Positions 53,314 to 61,982 of a DNA stretch of 64,000 nucleotides are shown piece after piece. The translations under genes were made by a program, and so were the position numbers. The notes under the pieces were generated by a model that did not search any database, was not told the origin of the DNA, and was given only the letters and a program-made list of their open reading frames with translations. Position 1 is the stretch's first letter. Each line of letters starts with the position of its first letter. This DNA is from Pseudonocardia sp. HH130629-09 (GTDB taxonomy: Bacteria > Actinomycetota > Actinomycetes > Mycobacteriales > Pseudonocardiaceae). Location of the stretch: positions 3,348,001 to 3,412,000 of the forward strand of contig NZ_CP011868.1 in NCBI RefSeq assembly GCF_001294645.1, in the 5' to 3' direction.

Positions 53314-54351
53314 ATGAAGGCGACTCTGATCCACGGCAAGCACGACATCCGGATCTCGTCCGACGTACCGGACCCGGTCGTCCGTGACGACACCGATGCG
53401 ATCGTGCGAGTGCTGCGCTCCTGCATCTGCGGCAGCGACCTGTGGCCGTACAACTCGGCGGAGGACTCCACCGAGGGCCACCGCATCGGCCACGAGTTCC
53501 TCGGTGTGGTCGAGGAGGTCGGGTCCGGCGTCCGGAACCGCACGAAGGGCCAGCTCGTCGTCGCGCCGTTCGTGTGGGCCGACAACACCTGTGACTTCTG
53601 CGCCGCGGGCCTGCAGACCTCCTGCCGGCACGGAGGCGGCTGGGGCTCCGACGGCACCGACGGCGGCCAGGGCGAGGCCGTCCGTGTGCCGTTCGCCGAC
53701 GGCACCCTGGTCCCGATGCCGGGCGAGCCGGACGACGCGCTGCTCGCCTCGATGCTGACCCTGTCCGACGTGTTCCCCACCGGCCACCACGCCGCCGTCT
53801 CGGCGCGGGTGCAGCGCGGGGACACCGTGGCCGTCGTCGGCGACGGCGCGGTCGGGCTCTGCGCGGTGCTCGCGGCGAAGCGGCTCGGTGCCGAGCGCAT
53901 CATCCTGCTCGGCCGGCACACCGCCCGGACCGACCTGGGACGCGAGTTCGGCGCCACCGACGTCGTCCCTGAGCGCGGCGACGAGGCGATCGACAAGGTC
54001 CGTGAGCTCACCGGCGGCGACGGCGTCGACGCCGCGCTGGAGTGCGTCGGCTACGTCGAGGCCGTCCGCACCGCCGTCGAGGTCACCAAGGACGGCAAGC
54101 TCGTCGGCCGGGTCGGCGTCTCCCAGTACTCCGACATCCCGCTGGGCGTCGGCTCGTTCATGCGCAACGTCGGCGTGCACGGCGGCGTCGCACCGGCGCG
54201 GGCCTACATCGAGGAGCTGCTGCCCGACGTGCTGGAGGGCACGGTCCGGCCGGGCAAGGTCTTCGACCGCACGGTCGGCCTCGACGAGGTCGCCGACGGC
54301 TACCGCGCCATGAACGACCGCGAGGCCCTCAAGGTCCTGATCAAGCCCTGA
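53314..54351 (+). CDS. Zinc-dependent alcohol dehydrogenase family protein
   Basis: 345 residues, medium-chain dehydrogenase fold. Catalytic zinc ligands: Cys in CICGSDLWPY and His-Glu in GHRIGHEFLGVVEEVG. The structural zinc site is reduced (NTCDFCAAGLQTSCRHGG shows three of four Cys). Cofactor motif VAVVGDGAVGLCAVLAAKRLG. Start ATG 53314 (MKATLIHG) is typical; ATG 53296 is possible. Substrate unknown; the catalytic-site layout resembles threonine- or sorbitol-type relatives. Confidence 0.88.
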   Translation: MKATLIHGKHDIRISSDVPDPVVRDDTDAIVRVLRSCICGSDLWPYNSAEDSTEGHRIGHEFLGVVEEVGSGVRNRTKGQLVVAPFVWADNTCDFCAAGLQTSCRHGGGWGSDGTDGGQGEAVRVPFADGTLVPMPGEPDDALLASMLTLSDVFPTGHHAAVSARVQRGDTVAVVGDGAVGLCAVLAAKRLGAERIILLGRHTARTDLGREFGATDVVPERGDEAIDKVRELTGGDGVDAALECVGYVEAVRTAVEVTKDGKLVGRVGVSQYSDIPLGVGSFMRNVGVHGGVAPARAYIEELLPDVLEGTVRPGKVFDRTVGLDEVADGYRAMNDREALKVLIKP

Positions 54352-54366
54352 CCGGGACCGGGCCCG

Positions 54367-54588
54367 CTACCGGCTGGACCGCTCGCCGTGCCTGCTGCAC
54401 CGGGCGGTCCAGCCCACCGGGTCGACCTGGACCACCATCCGCCGCGCGCAGTCCGGGCAGAAGCGCGGCGGCTCCAGCTCGCGTCGCGCGGCGCACCGGT
54501 CGTGGCCCGCCGTCGCGTCGGGGTTCCCGCACTGGTCGTAGTACGGGCCCCCGTCCTCCCGGGTGGAGACCGGCACCGGCGCCGTCAC
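54367..54588 (-). CDS. bsaP: Biotin synthase auxiliary protein BsaP
   Basis: 73 residues, GTG start overlapping the bioB stop by 4 bases. Cys pattern: one Cys in [17 protein letters not shown], then [22 protein letters not shown] followed by TARCSRHG. This is the small protein that follows bioB in actinobacteria and is reported to be needed for mycobacterial biotin synthase function, probably by helping its iron-sulfur cluster. Assignment rests on position and Cys pattern. Confidence 0.85.
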   Translation of the reverse strand: MTAPVPVSTREDGGPYYDQCGNPDATAGHDRCAARRELEPPRFCPDCARRMVVQVDPVGWTARCSRHGERSSR

Positions 54589-55592
54589 AGCGTCTCGTTG
54601 AGGGCCTTGATCGGCACCTCCAGCTCGCCGAGCAGGTCGATGTCGGACTCGGCCGGACGTCCCAGCGTCGTCAGGTAGTTCCCGACGATCACCGCGTTGA
54701 TCCCGCCGAGCAGACCCTTGCGGGCGCCCAGGTCACCGAGGGTGATCTCACGGCCACCGGCGAAGCGCAGGATCGTGCGCGGCAGCGCCAGGCGGAACGC
54801 GGCGACGGTACGCAGCGCGTCCGGCCCGGACATCGGCTCCAGGTCCCCGAACGGGGTGCCCGGGCGCGGGTTGAGGAAGTTCAGCGGCACCTCGTCGGGC
54901 TCCAGCTCGGCGAGCTGCCCGGCGAACTCGGCGCGCTGGTCCAGGGTCTCCCCCATCCCGACGATGCCGCCGCAGCACACCTCCATGCCGGCTGCGCGGA
55001 CCATGCGCAGGGTGGCCCAGCGCTCTTCCCAGGTGTGGGTGGTGACCACGTTGGGGAAGTGGCTGCGGGCGGTCTCGAGGTTGTGGTTGTAGCGGTGCAC
55101 GCCCATCGCGGCGAGCTCGTCGACCTGCTCGGCCGTGAGCATCCCCAGCGAGCAGGCGATGTTGATGTCGACCTCGTCCCGGATCGCCGCGATGCCGGCG
55201 GCGACCTGGGACATGAGCCGTTTGTCGGGGCCGCGGACGGCCGCGACGATGCAGAACTCGGTGGCCCCGGTCTTCGCGGTCTGCTTGGCGGCCTCGACGA
55301 GCATCGGGATGTCCAGCCAGGCAGAGCGCACCGGCGAGGCGAACAGACCCGACTGCGAGCAGAAGTGGCAGTCCTCGGGGCACCCGCCGGTCTTGAGCGA
55401 GATGATCCCCTCGACCTCGACGTCGGGCCCGCACCAGCGCATCCGCACCTCGTGGGCCAGCTCCAGCAGGTCGTCGAGACGGTCGTCGGGCAGGTCGAGC
55501 ACCTCGCGCACCTGGCTGACGGTGAGGCCGCGGCCCTGGTCGAGGACCTGGTCGCGCGCGACGGTGAGAACGTCGGTCCTGGCGGTCGTCAT
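54585..55592 (-). CDS. bioB: Biotin synthase
   Basis: 335 residues, radical SAM enzyme that inserts sulfur into dethiobiotin. The [4Fe-4S] motif is [12 protein letters not shown]; ligands of the second cluster lie in [20 protein letters not shown] and [16 protein letters not shown], with the Arg in [13 protein letters not shown] 55592 is two bases after the bioD stop, so bioF-bioD-bioB-bsaP are one operon. Confidence 0.96.
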   Translation of the reverse strand: MTTARTDVLTVARDQVLDQGRGLTVSQVREVLDLPDDRLDDLLELAHEVRMRWCGPDVEVEGIISLKTGGCPEDCHFCSQSGLFASPVRSAWLDIPMLVEAAKQTAKTGATEFCIVAAVRGPDKRLMSQVAAGIAAIRDEVDINIACSLGMLTAEQVDELAAMGVHRYNHNLETARSHFPNVVTTHTWEERWATLRMVRAAGMEVCCGGIVGMGETLDQRAEFAGQLAELEPDEVPLNFLNPRPGTPFGDLEPMSGPDALRTVAAFRLALPRTILRFAGGREITLGDLGARKGLLGGINAVIVGNYLTTLGRPAESDIDLLGELEVPIKALNETL

Positions 55593-55594
55593 GA

Positions 55595-56293
55595 TCAGGC
55601 ATCCTGCCAGCGGCCGACCGGGCGCGGTCCGAATGTGCGGCACGCAACGTCGCGGAACCACTCGGGAGCGGCACCGCCGAGCCCGGCCGGGAGCGCTCCG
55701 AGCAGCGGCACCCCGCTGGTCGCGGGCAGGTCGTCGAGGTTGCACCGGGCGGCGAGGTCGGGCGTGTCCGGCCAGGCCCCGACGACGACCCCGGCGCAGA
55801 CCAGGTCACGCGCCCGCAGTGCCTCGACGGTCAGCGCGGTGTGGTTGAGCGTGCCGAGCCCGGCCGCGGCGACGACGACCACCGGCGCGTCGAGCAGGCG
55901 GGCGACGTCGGCGACGGTGCCGCCGTCGTCGTCGAGGTGCACGAGCAGCCCGCCCGCGCCCTCGACGAGCACCAGGTCGTGGGTGCGGGCCAGCTCGCGG
56001 GCGGCGTCGGCGGCCACGGCGGGGGTGACCGGGGCGAGCCCGGCCCGCCGTCCGGCGGTCCCGGGTGCGAGCGGCTCGGGATAGCGGGCGAGCTCCGCGG
56101 TGTGCGCCTGCGGCACCAGCCGCGCGACGACAGCGGCGTCCCCCGGCTCGTCCGGTCCGACCCCGGTCTGGGCGGGCTTGAGCACCGCCACCCGCTCCCC
56201 CGCCGCGACCGCGACCGCGGCCAGCGCGGCGGTGACGACGGTTTTGCCGACCTCGGTGCCGGTCCCGGTGACGACCAGGTGGCGGCCGGTCAT
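55595..56293 (-). CDS. bioD: Dethiobiotin synthetase
   Basis: 232 residues. P-loop [16 protein letters not shown] at the N-terminus, [15 protein letters not shown] and [15 protein letters not shown] in the middle. Closes the ureido ring from diaminopelargonate, ATP and CO2. ATG overlaps the bioF stop by 4 bases. Confidence 0.95.
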   Translation of the reverse strand: MTGRHLVVTGTGTEVGKTVVTAALAAVAVAAGERVAVLKPAQTGVGPDEPGDAAVVARLVPQAHTAELARYPEPLAPGTAGRRAGLAPVTPAVAADAARELARTHDLVLVEGAGGLLVHLDDDGGTVADVARLLDAPVVVVAAAGLGTLNHTALTVEALRARDLVCAGVVVGAWPDTPDLAARCNLDDLPATSGVPLLGALPAGLGGAAPEWFRDVACRTFGPRPVGRWQDA

Positions 56294-57471
56294 GCCGGGA
56301 CCACCGTCCGCGCCGCGGCCAGCACCTCGGTGAGCACCCCGGCCGCGAACGACAGCTCGGCGTCGGTGAGTCCGGCGCGGGCGGTCAGGCGCATCCGGGA
56401 GGTGCCCGGCGGGACCGACGGCGGGCGGAAGCACCCCACCCGCAGCCCGCGGCGCAGACAGGCCTCGGCGGCATCGACGGCGGGGCCGGGCTCGCCCAGC
56501 ACGACCGGGACGACCGCGGACACCGGCACCGGGGCGTCGCAGGCCCCGGCCAGCACCCCGGCGACGTGCAGCACCTCGGCCGGCCGGCCGGGCTCGGCGG
56601 CGAGCACCCGCAGCGCGGCGAGCGCCGCGCCGGCCGCGGCCGGGGCGAGGCCGGTGTCGAAGATGAAGCTGCGCGCCGAGTCCACCAGGTGGGCGGTGAC
56701 CGCGGCCGGGCCGAGGACGGCGCCGCCCTGGCTGCCGAGCGCCTTGGACAGCGTGACGGTGGCGACGACGTCGTCGGCCCCGGCGAGCCCGGTCTCGGCG
56801 AGCAGCCCGCGCCCGCCGGGACCACGCACGCCGAGGCCGTGCGCCTCGTCGGCGAGCAGCACCGCGCCGCGGGCGCGGCAGACCCGGTGCAGCGCCGTGA
56901 GCGGGGCGAGGTCGCCGTCGGCGGACCCGACCGAGTCGGTGACGACGAGCGCGCGGGTCTCGGTGCGGGCCGCCAGCGCGGCGTCGACCGCGTCGACGTC
57001 GCCGTGCGGCACGACGACCACCCGGGCCCGGGAGAGCCGGCACGCGTCGACCAGCGAGGCGTGTGCCGCGGCGTCGGAGACGATCAGGGAGCCGGGCCCG
57101 GTGAGGGCGGTGACGACTCCGAGGTTGGCGGTGTACCCCGAGGAGAACACCAGCGCGTCGGCGAACCCGCAGAACGCGGCGAGCTCGGCCTCCAGCTCGC
57201 CGTGCAGCGCGGTCGAGCCGGTGACCAGGCGCGATCCGGTGGCGCCCGCGCCCCAGGTGCGCAGGGCCGCCGCGGCCCCGTCGAGGACCCGCGGGTCGGT
57301 GGACAGCCCGAGGTAGTCGTTGCCGGCGAGGTCGAGCCACGGCCCGTCCGCGGGGTCGGCCGGTCGCGGGGACAGCCTGCGGCGCAGACCGGCCTCGGTA
57401 CGGGCGCGGGCGTGCTGGTCGAGCCAGGCCAGCGGGCCGGATCCTGGCGTCGTCGGGAGGTGGCCGGTCAC
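56290..57471 (-). CDS. bioF: 8-amino-7-oxononanoate synthase
   Basis: 393 residues, alpha-oxoamine synthase. Condenses pimeloyl-CoA or pimeloyl-ACP with alanine. Motifs: [52 protein letters not shown], and the PLP Lys in [20 protein letters not shown] 57471 is preferred to GTG 57477 because TAGGGT stands six bases before it. First gene of the biotin operon. Confidence 0.94.
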   Translation of the reverse strand: MTGHLPTTPGSGPLAWLDQHARARTEAGLRRRLSPRPADPADGPWLDLAGNDYLGLSTDPRVLDGAAAALRTWGAGATGSRLVTGSTALHGELEAELAAFCGFADALVFSSGYTANLGVVTALTGPGSLIVSDAAAHASLVDACRLSRARVVVVPHGDVDAVDAALAARTETRALVVTDSVGSADGDLAPLTALHRVCRARGAVLLADEAHGLGVRGPGGRGLLAETGLAGADDVVATVTLSKALGSQGGAVLGPAAVTAHLVDSARSFIFDTGLAPAAAGAALAALRVLAAEPGRPAEVLHVAGVLAGACDAPVPVSAVVPVVLGEPGPAVDAAEACLRRGLRVGCFRPPSVPPGTSRMRLTARAGLTDAELSFAAGVLTEVLAAARTVVPA

Positions 57472-57477
57472 GTCCAC

Positions 57478-57483
57478 ACCCTA
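57478..57483 (-). promoter_or_regulatory. -10 box of bioFDB-bsaP operon
   Basis: TAGGGT on the minus strand, six bases before GTG 57471; the box overlaps the alternative GTG at 57477 and so excludes it. Confidence 0.6.
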
Positions 57484-57491
57484 GGCAGAGC

Positions 57492-57525
57492 GGAGCCCCG
57501 CCCACCGGTAGGTGGGCGGGGCTCC
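57492..57525. terminator. Hairpin between thioredoxin gene and bioF
   Basis: Perfect 15-bp stem (57492-57506 with 57511-57525) and a GGTA loop, 19 bases after the thioredoxin stop and just before the bioF promoter. Separates the two same-strand transcription units. Confidence 0.85.
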
Positions 57526-57544
57526 GGGGGCGGGCGGTCGCCAG

Positions 57545-57934
57545 TCAGGCCTGCGGCGCCTCGCCCTGCTGCTTCTCCTGCTCGGCGACGGCGGCACGGA
57601 CCTCGTCCATGTCGACCGCCTTCACCTGGCCGATGAGGTCCTCGAGGGCCTCGGCGGGCAGCGCACCCGGCTCGGAGTAGAGCACCACACCGTCACGGAC
57701 GGCCATCACGGTCGGGATCGAGGAGATCCCGAACGCGCCGGCCAGCGCCTGCTGGGCCTCGGTGTCGACCTTGCCGAAGGTCACGTCCTGATGATTCTCG
57801 GAGGCGGCGTCGTACACGGGGGAGAACTGGGTGCACGGCCCGCACCAGGACGCCCAGAAGTCGATGAGCACGGTCGTCCCGGGCGCGCCCACGACGTCGT
57901 CGAAGTTGTCGGTGGTCAGTTCCACGGTGGCCAT
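57545..57934 (-). CDS. Thioredoxin-like protein
   Basis: 129 residues, single thioredoxin fold with IDFWASWCGPCTQFSPVY (CGPC active site, about residues 31-34) and the cis-Pro in ISSIPTVMAVRDG. The C-terminal tail (VRAAVAEQEKQQGEAPQA) is longer than in TrxA. Cytoplasmic, no signal peptide. Between the biotin operon and the SulP fusion, with its own hairpin terminator. Confidence 0.93.
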   Translation of the reverse strand: MATVELTTDNFDDVVGAPGTTVLIDFWASWCGPCTQFSPVYDAASENHQDVTFGKVDTEAQQALAGAFGISSIPTVMAVRDGVVLYSEPGALPAEALEDLIGQVKAVDMDEVRAAVAEQEKQQGEAPQA

Positions 57935-57983
57935 ACGGTCCTCAACGACGTCGTGGGTGCGGATTGTTCCCGGGTGCGCGGTC

Positions 57984-60302
57984 TCAGACCTTCAGCAGCC
58001 GGCGGGCGGCGGCGGTGGCTCCGTGCCCGTGTCCGGCGGCGATCCGGTCGAGGTCCGAGCCGTCGGTCCCGATGTCGGCGCGGGGCTCGACGAACCGGCC
58101 CGCCGCCTCGTCGAGGACGAGCACACGGGCGCTGCGGATGTCGTAGAACAGGCCCAGCACCTCGGCGCCGGAGTCCTGCGCCCGCAGCATCTCCAGCTGC
58201 ATCGCGACGTTCACCATCGCCAGCTGGTCGGCCTCGCCGAAGCCGTCCTCCGCGGCGGCCACGGCGACCGGGTGGCCGGTCTCGTAGGCCCGCAGCACCG
58301 GCCGTGCCTCGCGCAGCCAGGTCGCGAGTGCGGAGTCCCCGGCGGTGGCGCCCGCCAGCAGTCCCTTCATCGCACCGCAGCCGGAGTGGCCGCACACGGC
58401 GACGATCGGGACGTCCAGGGTGCCGGTGGCGAACTCGACCGCGGCCGCGGTGCCCGGGCCGACCACCAGGTTGCCGACGTTCTGCACGGTGAACACGTCA
58501 CCCGGGCCGCTGTGGGTGATGACGTGCGGCAGCACGCGGGAGTCCGCGCAGGTGATCATCATCGCGGACGGGGCCTGCCCCTCGGCGAGCCCGGTCATGG
58601 TCGGGCGGATCGCCTCGCAGGTGTGGTCGTGGTAGGCCGCGACACCGGCCATCAGGGTCCCGGTCGCGTCGTGCTCGGTCTCCCGGTCCTGCCACTCGGC
58701 CCAGGTCAGGAAGCCTGCGCCGGGCGCGGTCGTGCGGCGCGCCTGCTCGGGCTCGATGACGGTGACGGTGCCACCGGTGCCCTCGTGGCGGGCCTTCCAG
58801 GCGAGCAGGTGGTCGTAGGCGGCGTGGTCGAGGTATTCGGTGACCAGCCGGACGGTGACGTCGCAGCCGCGCGGGACCGAGTTCAGCTCGCGCGACAGGC
58901 GCGGCACGGCGAGGAAGCTCAGCGAGCCCTCGACGACGAGCTCGCAGTGGCCGTCGTCGGCCTGCTCCAGGTGCGGGCGGGACCGCACGGCACGCCAGAG
59001 CAGCATCAGCCCGGCCAGGACAAGCCCGATGACGACGCCCTCGAGGAGGTTGAGGAACACGACGCCGGCCAGGGTGGCGAGATAGATCGCCAGCTCACCG
59101 TGCTGCCGGGCGGTGCGGATGTCGGCGGGCTTGATCAGGCCGACACCCATCATGACCAGCAGACCCGCCAGTGCGGCCATCGGGATGAGCTCGATGACGC
59201 CGATCAGGACGATCGCGAACAGCGCGATCCAGACGCCGTGCAGGACCGCCGAGGCGCGGGTCTCGGCGCCGGCCTTGACGTTCGCGGCGGAGCGGACGAT
59301 CACACCGGTGATCGGCAGACCGCCGATCATGCCGGACACGGTGTTCGCCGCCCCCTGGCCGAGCAGCTCGCGGTCTGTGTCGGTGCGGAGGCCCGGGCGC
59401 ATGCGCTCCACGGCGACGGCGGACAGCAGCGACTCGACGCTCGCGATCAGTGCGATCGTCAGCATGCCGAACAGCACGCCGCCCCAGTTCGACTCGGGCA
59501 GCGTGGGCAGCGACAGGGCGTCCAGGAGCGAGCCCCCCAGCTGCACCCGGACGACGTCGGTGAAGGCGAGCGAGACGACCGTGGCCGTGACGATCGCGAC
59601 GAGCGCGGCCGGGACGACGGTCAGCTTCGCGGGCAGCCGGTTCCAGGTCAGCATGATCGCGATGACGATGCCGCCGAGGAGCAGCGCGGGCCAGGACAGG
59701 TTCGCGATCGCGCCGGGCAGCGCGGTGATCGAGGCGACGCCACCGGTCTGGGCCTGGCCGCCGAACACGACGTTGAGCTGGCCCAGCGCGATGGTGGCGC
59801 CGATGCCCGCGAGCATGCCGTGCACGACGGCGGGCGGGATCGCCTGGGCGAACCGGGACAGCCGGGTGAGTCCGAAGACGATCTGCAGGATGCCGGCGCC
59901 CGCGGTGATCAGGGTGGTGACCTGCCAGCCGAAGGTGTTGACCAGCTCGGCGACGATCACGGTCAGACCCGCGGCGGGGCCGGAGACCTGGAGCTTCGAG
60001 CCGCCGAGCAGACCGGCGACGACGGCACCGACGACGGCGGCGATGAGGCCGGCCAGGATCGGGGCGCCGGAGGCGACGGCGATGCCCAGCGAGAGGGGCA
60101 CCGCCACGAGGAACACGACGATCGAGGCGGACAGGTCCGCCCGGGCGTGCGGGAACGTGCGCCCGAACCAGGAGCCGCCGGGCGGCGAGTGCTCGCCACG
60201 GCCGGACTCGGCCGGGGCGTGCTCGTGGTCCTGCATGCCGTTCTCGGTGTTGCTGGTGTCGCCAGTGGGTCGGGTGGTGCTGGAGTGACTGTGCGCGGGC
60301 AC
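57984..60302 (-). CDS. SulP-type transporter fused to STAS domain and beta-carbonic anhydrase
   Basis: 772 residues. SulP membrane domain of about 400 residues (LSASIVVFLVAVPLSLGIAV, PILAGLIAAVVGAVVAGLLG, SGPAAGLTVIVAEL). A STAS-like segment follows at about 430-510 (GSLSFLAVPRLSRELNSVP), then a beta-carbonic anhydrase at about 540-770 with zinc ligands in ITCADSRV and CGHSGCGAMKGLL. The fusion suggests bicarbonate (or sulfate) uptake coupled to CO2/bicarbonate interconversion. GTG 60302 follows GGAGG with five bases; upstream ATGs in the frame lack family sequence. Confidence 0.9.
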   Translation of the reverse strand: MPAHSHSSTTRPTGDTSNTENGMQDHEHAPAESGRGEHSPPGGSWFGRTFPHARADLSASIVVFLVAVPLSLGIAVASGAPILAGLIAAVVGAVVAGLLGGSKLQVSGPAAGLTVIVAELVNTFGWQVTTLITAGAGILQIVFGLTRLSRFAQAIPPAVVHGMLAGIGATIALGQLNVVFGGQAQTGGVASITALPGAIANLSWPALLLGGIVIAIMLTWNRLPAKLTVVPAALVAIVTATVVSLAFTDVVRVQLGGSLLDALSLPTLPESNWGGVLFGMLTIALIASVESLLSAVAVERMRPGLRTDTDRELLGQGAANTVSGMIGGLPITGVIVRSAANVKAGAETRASAVLHGVWIALFAIVLIGVIELIPMAALAGLLVMMGVGLIKPADIRTARQHGELAIYLATLAGVVFLNLLEGVVIGLVLAGLMLLWRAVRSRPHLEQADDGHCELVVEGSLSFLAVPRLSRELNSVPRGCDVTVRLVTEYLDHAAYDHLLAWKARHEGTGGTVTVIEPEQARRTTAPGAGFLTWAEWQDRETEHDATGTLMAGVAAYHDHTCEAIRPTMTGLAEGQAPSAMMITCADSRVLPHVITHSGPGDVFTVQNVGNLVVGPGTAAAVEFATGTLDVPIVAVCGHSGCGAMKGLLAGATAGDSALATWLREARPVLRAYETGHPVAVAAAEDGFGEADQLAMVNVAMQLEMLRAQDSGAEVLGLFYDIRSARVLVLDEAAGRFVEPRADIGTDGSDLDRIAAGHGHGATAAARRLLKV

Positions 60303-60456
60303 CGGATCCTCCGTATCGGTCCGTGGGGGGTGCCGGACCGCAACGGTGCGGTCGACTGGGGCGGGTCGTGCGGTGCGCGACCGGCGGAGCGGGTGCGGCG
60401 ACCGGACGAATGCGATCGGCCGACACCGTTTCACCCCGGCCAGAGAATCGGATCCT

Positions 60457-60475
60457 GATGAGAGCGCTTCTCATC
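60457..60475. promoter_or_regulatory. Inverted repeat upstream of SulP fusion (site 1)
   Basis: GATGAGA and TCTCATC, seven perfect pairs around five bases (GCGCT). About 155 bases before the SulP start. Good operator shape; protein unknown. Confidence 0.45.
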
Positions 60476-60499
60476 GTTTCGGACGTCTGCGACGAAACG
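60475..60499. promoter_or_regulatory. Inverted repeat upstream of SulP fusion (site 2)
   Basis: CGTTTCG and CGAAACG, seven perfect pairs 11 bases apart, directly abutting site 1. The half-sites are AT-rich for this genome. Confidence 0.45.
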
Positions 60500-60534
60500 C
60501 CCGGTCAGCGCCGTACATCTCTGCGTAACGTGCT

Positions 60535-60566
60535 GTGGATCACGAGAAGATCCACCGGATCGGTGG
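60535..60566. promoter_or_regulatory. Overlapping inverted repeats after bioA
   Basis: GTGGATC (60535-60541) pairs with GATCCAC (60549-60555), and CCACCG (60552-60557) pairs with CGGTGG (60561-60566); the two stems share bases and cannot both form. They lie 14-45 bases after the bioA stop and may be its terminator or part of a switch. The remaining gap 60303-60579 holds no gene that I can see. Confidence 0.45.
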
Positions 60567-60579
60567 TCCGATCCCACGC

Positions 60580-61941
60580 TCAGTGCTGGTCGCGGTGCCC
60601 GTCGCCGTGGTGATCCCGCTGCCCCGCAAGCGCCGCGGCCCGCATCCCGGCGGTGATCAGCGCGATGTCGTCGCGGGTGCTGACGAACGGCGGCATCGCG
60701 TAGACGAGGTTCCGGAAGGGCCGCAGCCAGACCCCGGCGAGCACCGCGGCGGCGGTCGCGGCCGCGACGTCGACCTCCTCGTCCAGCTCGACGACGCCGA
60801 TCGCGCCCAGGACCCGGACCTCCCGCACCCCCGGCAGCGACCGGACGGGGGCCAGCCCGGCGCGCAGTCCGGCGGCGATGTCGGTCACCTCGCGCCGCCA
60901 GTCCCGTTCGAGCAGCAGCGACACCGAGGCGTGGGCGACGGCGGCGGCGAGCGGGTTGCCCATGAACGTCGGTCCGTGCATGCGCACGCCGGCCTCGCCG
61001 TCGGTGATGCCGCGCGCGACCCGGGTGCTGCACAGGGTCGCCGCCATCGTCAGGTAGCCGCCGGTGAGCGCCTTGCCGACGCACATGACGTCCGGGGCGA
61101 CGGACGCGTGGTCGGCGGCGAACAGCTCGCCGGTGCGGCCGAAGCCGGTGGCGATCTCGTCGAACACGAGCAGCACGTCGTGGGCGTGGCACAGCTCGCG
61201 CAGCACGTGCAGGTAGCGGGGGTCGTGGAAGCGCATCCCCCCGGCTCCCTGCACCACCGGCTCGACGACGACCGCGGCCAGCTCGTCGGCGTGGGTCTCG
61301 ACGAGCCCGGCGAGGTGGGCGACGTAGTCGTGGGTGAAGTCCTCCGGCGGGGCGTCGGCGAACACCTGCTGCGGGAGCACGTCGGACCAGAGCGAGTGCA
61401 TGCCGCCGTCGGGGTCGCAGACGCTCATCGCGCCGAAGGTGTCGCCGTGGTAGCCGCGCCGCCAGGTCATCAGCCGGTGTTTGCCGGGGCGGCCGCGGGA
61501 CCGCCAGTACTGCAGGCACATCTTGATGGCGACCTCGACCGACACCGAGCCGGAATCGGCGAGGAACACGTGCTCCAGCCCCTCCGGGCCGACGTCCACG
61601 AGCAGCCGGGCCAGGTCGACCGCCGGGCCGTGGGTCAGGCCGCCGAACATCACGTGGCTCATCCGGCCGAGCTGGTCGCGCACCGCCGCGTCGAGCCGCG
61701 GGTGGCGGTAGCCGTGGATCGCCGACCACCACGACGACATCCCGTCGACGAGCTCACGGCCGTCGGGCAGCGTCAGCCGCACTCCCTGCGCCGACTCCAC
61801 GACGATCGGCGCCCGGGTGGCCGGCATCGGCGCGTAGGGGTGCCAGACGTGGTCCCGGTCGGTGGCGAGCAGCGCCGCCGTGTCGGACGCGGATCCGGAG
61901 AGGGTCGGGTCCGGGACACGCCCGGGGCCTGCGGTGGTCAT
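60580..61941 (-). CDS. bioA: Adenosylmethionine-8-amino-7-oxononanoate aminotransferase
   Basis: 453 residues, class III PLP aminotransferase. [22 protein letters not shown] at the N-terminus, [55 protein letters not shown] and the PLP Lys in [17 protein letters not shown]. The Ser-Trp-Trp and Ser-Gly-Ser-Val blocks separate BioA from other class III enzymes. Ends with a His-rich tail ([10 protein letters not shown]). Divergent from a PaaX-like regulator with a 41-bp gap; separated from bioFDB by three genes. Confidence 0.94.
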   Translation of the reverse strand: MTTAGPGRVPDPTLSGSASDTAALLATDRDHVWHPYAPMPATRAPIVVESAQGVRLTLPDGRELVDGMSSWWSAIHGYRHPRLDAAVRDQLGRMSHVMFGGLTHGPAVDLARLLVDVGPEGLEHVFLADSGSVSVEVAIKMCLQYWRSRGRPGKHRLMTWRRGYHGDTFGAMSVCDPDGGMHSLWSDVLPQQVFADAPPEDFTHDYVAHLAGLVETHADELAAVVVEPVVQGAGGMRFHDPRYLHVLRELCHAHDVLLVFDEIATGFGRTGELFAADHASVAPDVMCVGKALTGGYLTMAATLCSTRVARGITDGEAGVRMHGPTFMGNPLAAAVAHASVSLLLERDWRREVTDIAAGLRAGLAPVRSLPGVREVRVLGAIGVVELDEEVDVAAATAAAVLAGVWLRPFRNLVYAMPPFVSTRDDIALITAGMRAAALAGQRDHHGDGHRDQH

Positions 61942-61949
61942 GAACGGCC

Positions 61950-61955
61950 ACGCTA
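61950..61955 (-). promoter_or_regulatory. -10 box of bioA
   Basis: TAGCGT on the minus strand, eight bases before the bioA ATG. Only 12 bases separate it from the opposing box of the PaaX-like gene. Confidence 0.5.
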
Positions 61956-61967
61956 GTGCCGACCCTC

Positions 61968-61973
61968 TACGCT
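61968..61973 (+). promoter_or_regulatory. -10 box of PaaX-like gene
   Basis: TACGCT nine bases before ATG 61983, in the 41-bp region shared with bioA. Confidence 0.45.
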
Positions 61974-61982
61974 GGCCCGACC

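Noticed and set aside
57478..61980. BioQ or BirA operator in front of bioF or bioA
   Set aside because: I looked for a TGAAC-type palindrome; only single half-sites such as TGAAC at 61941-61945 occur, with no second arm at a fitting distance.
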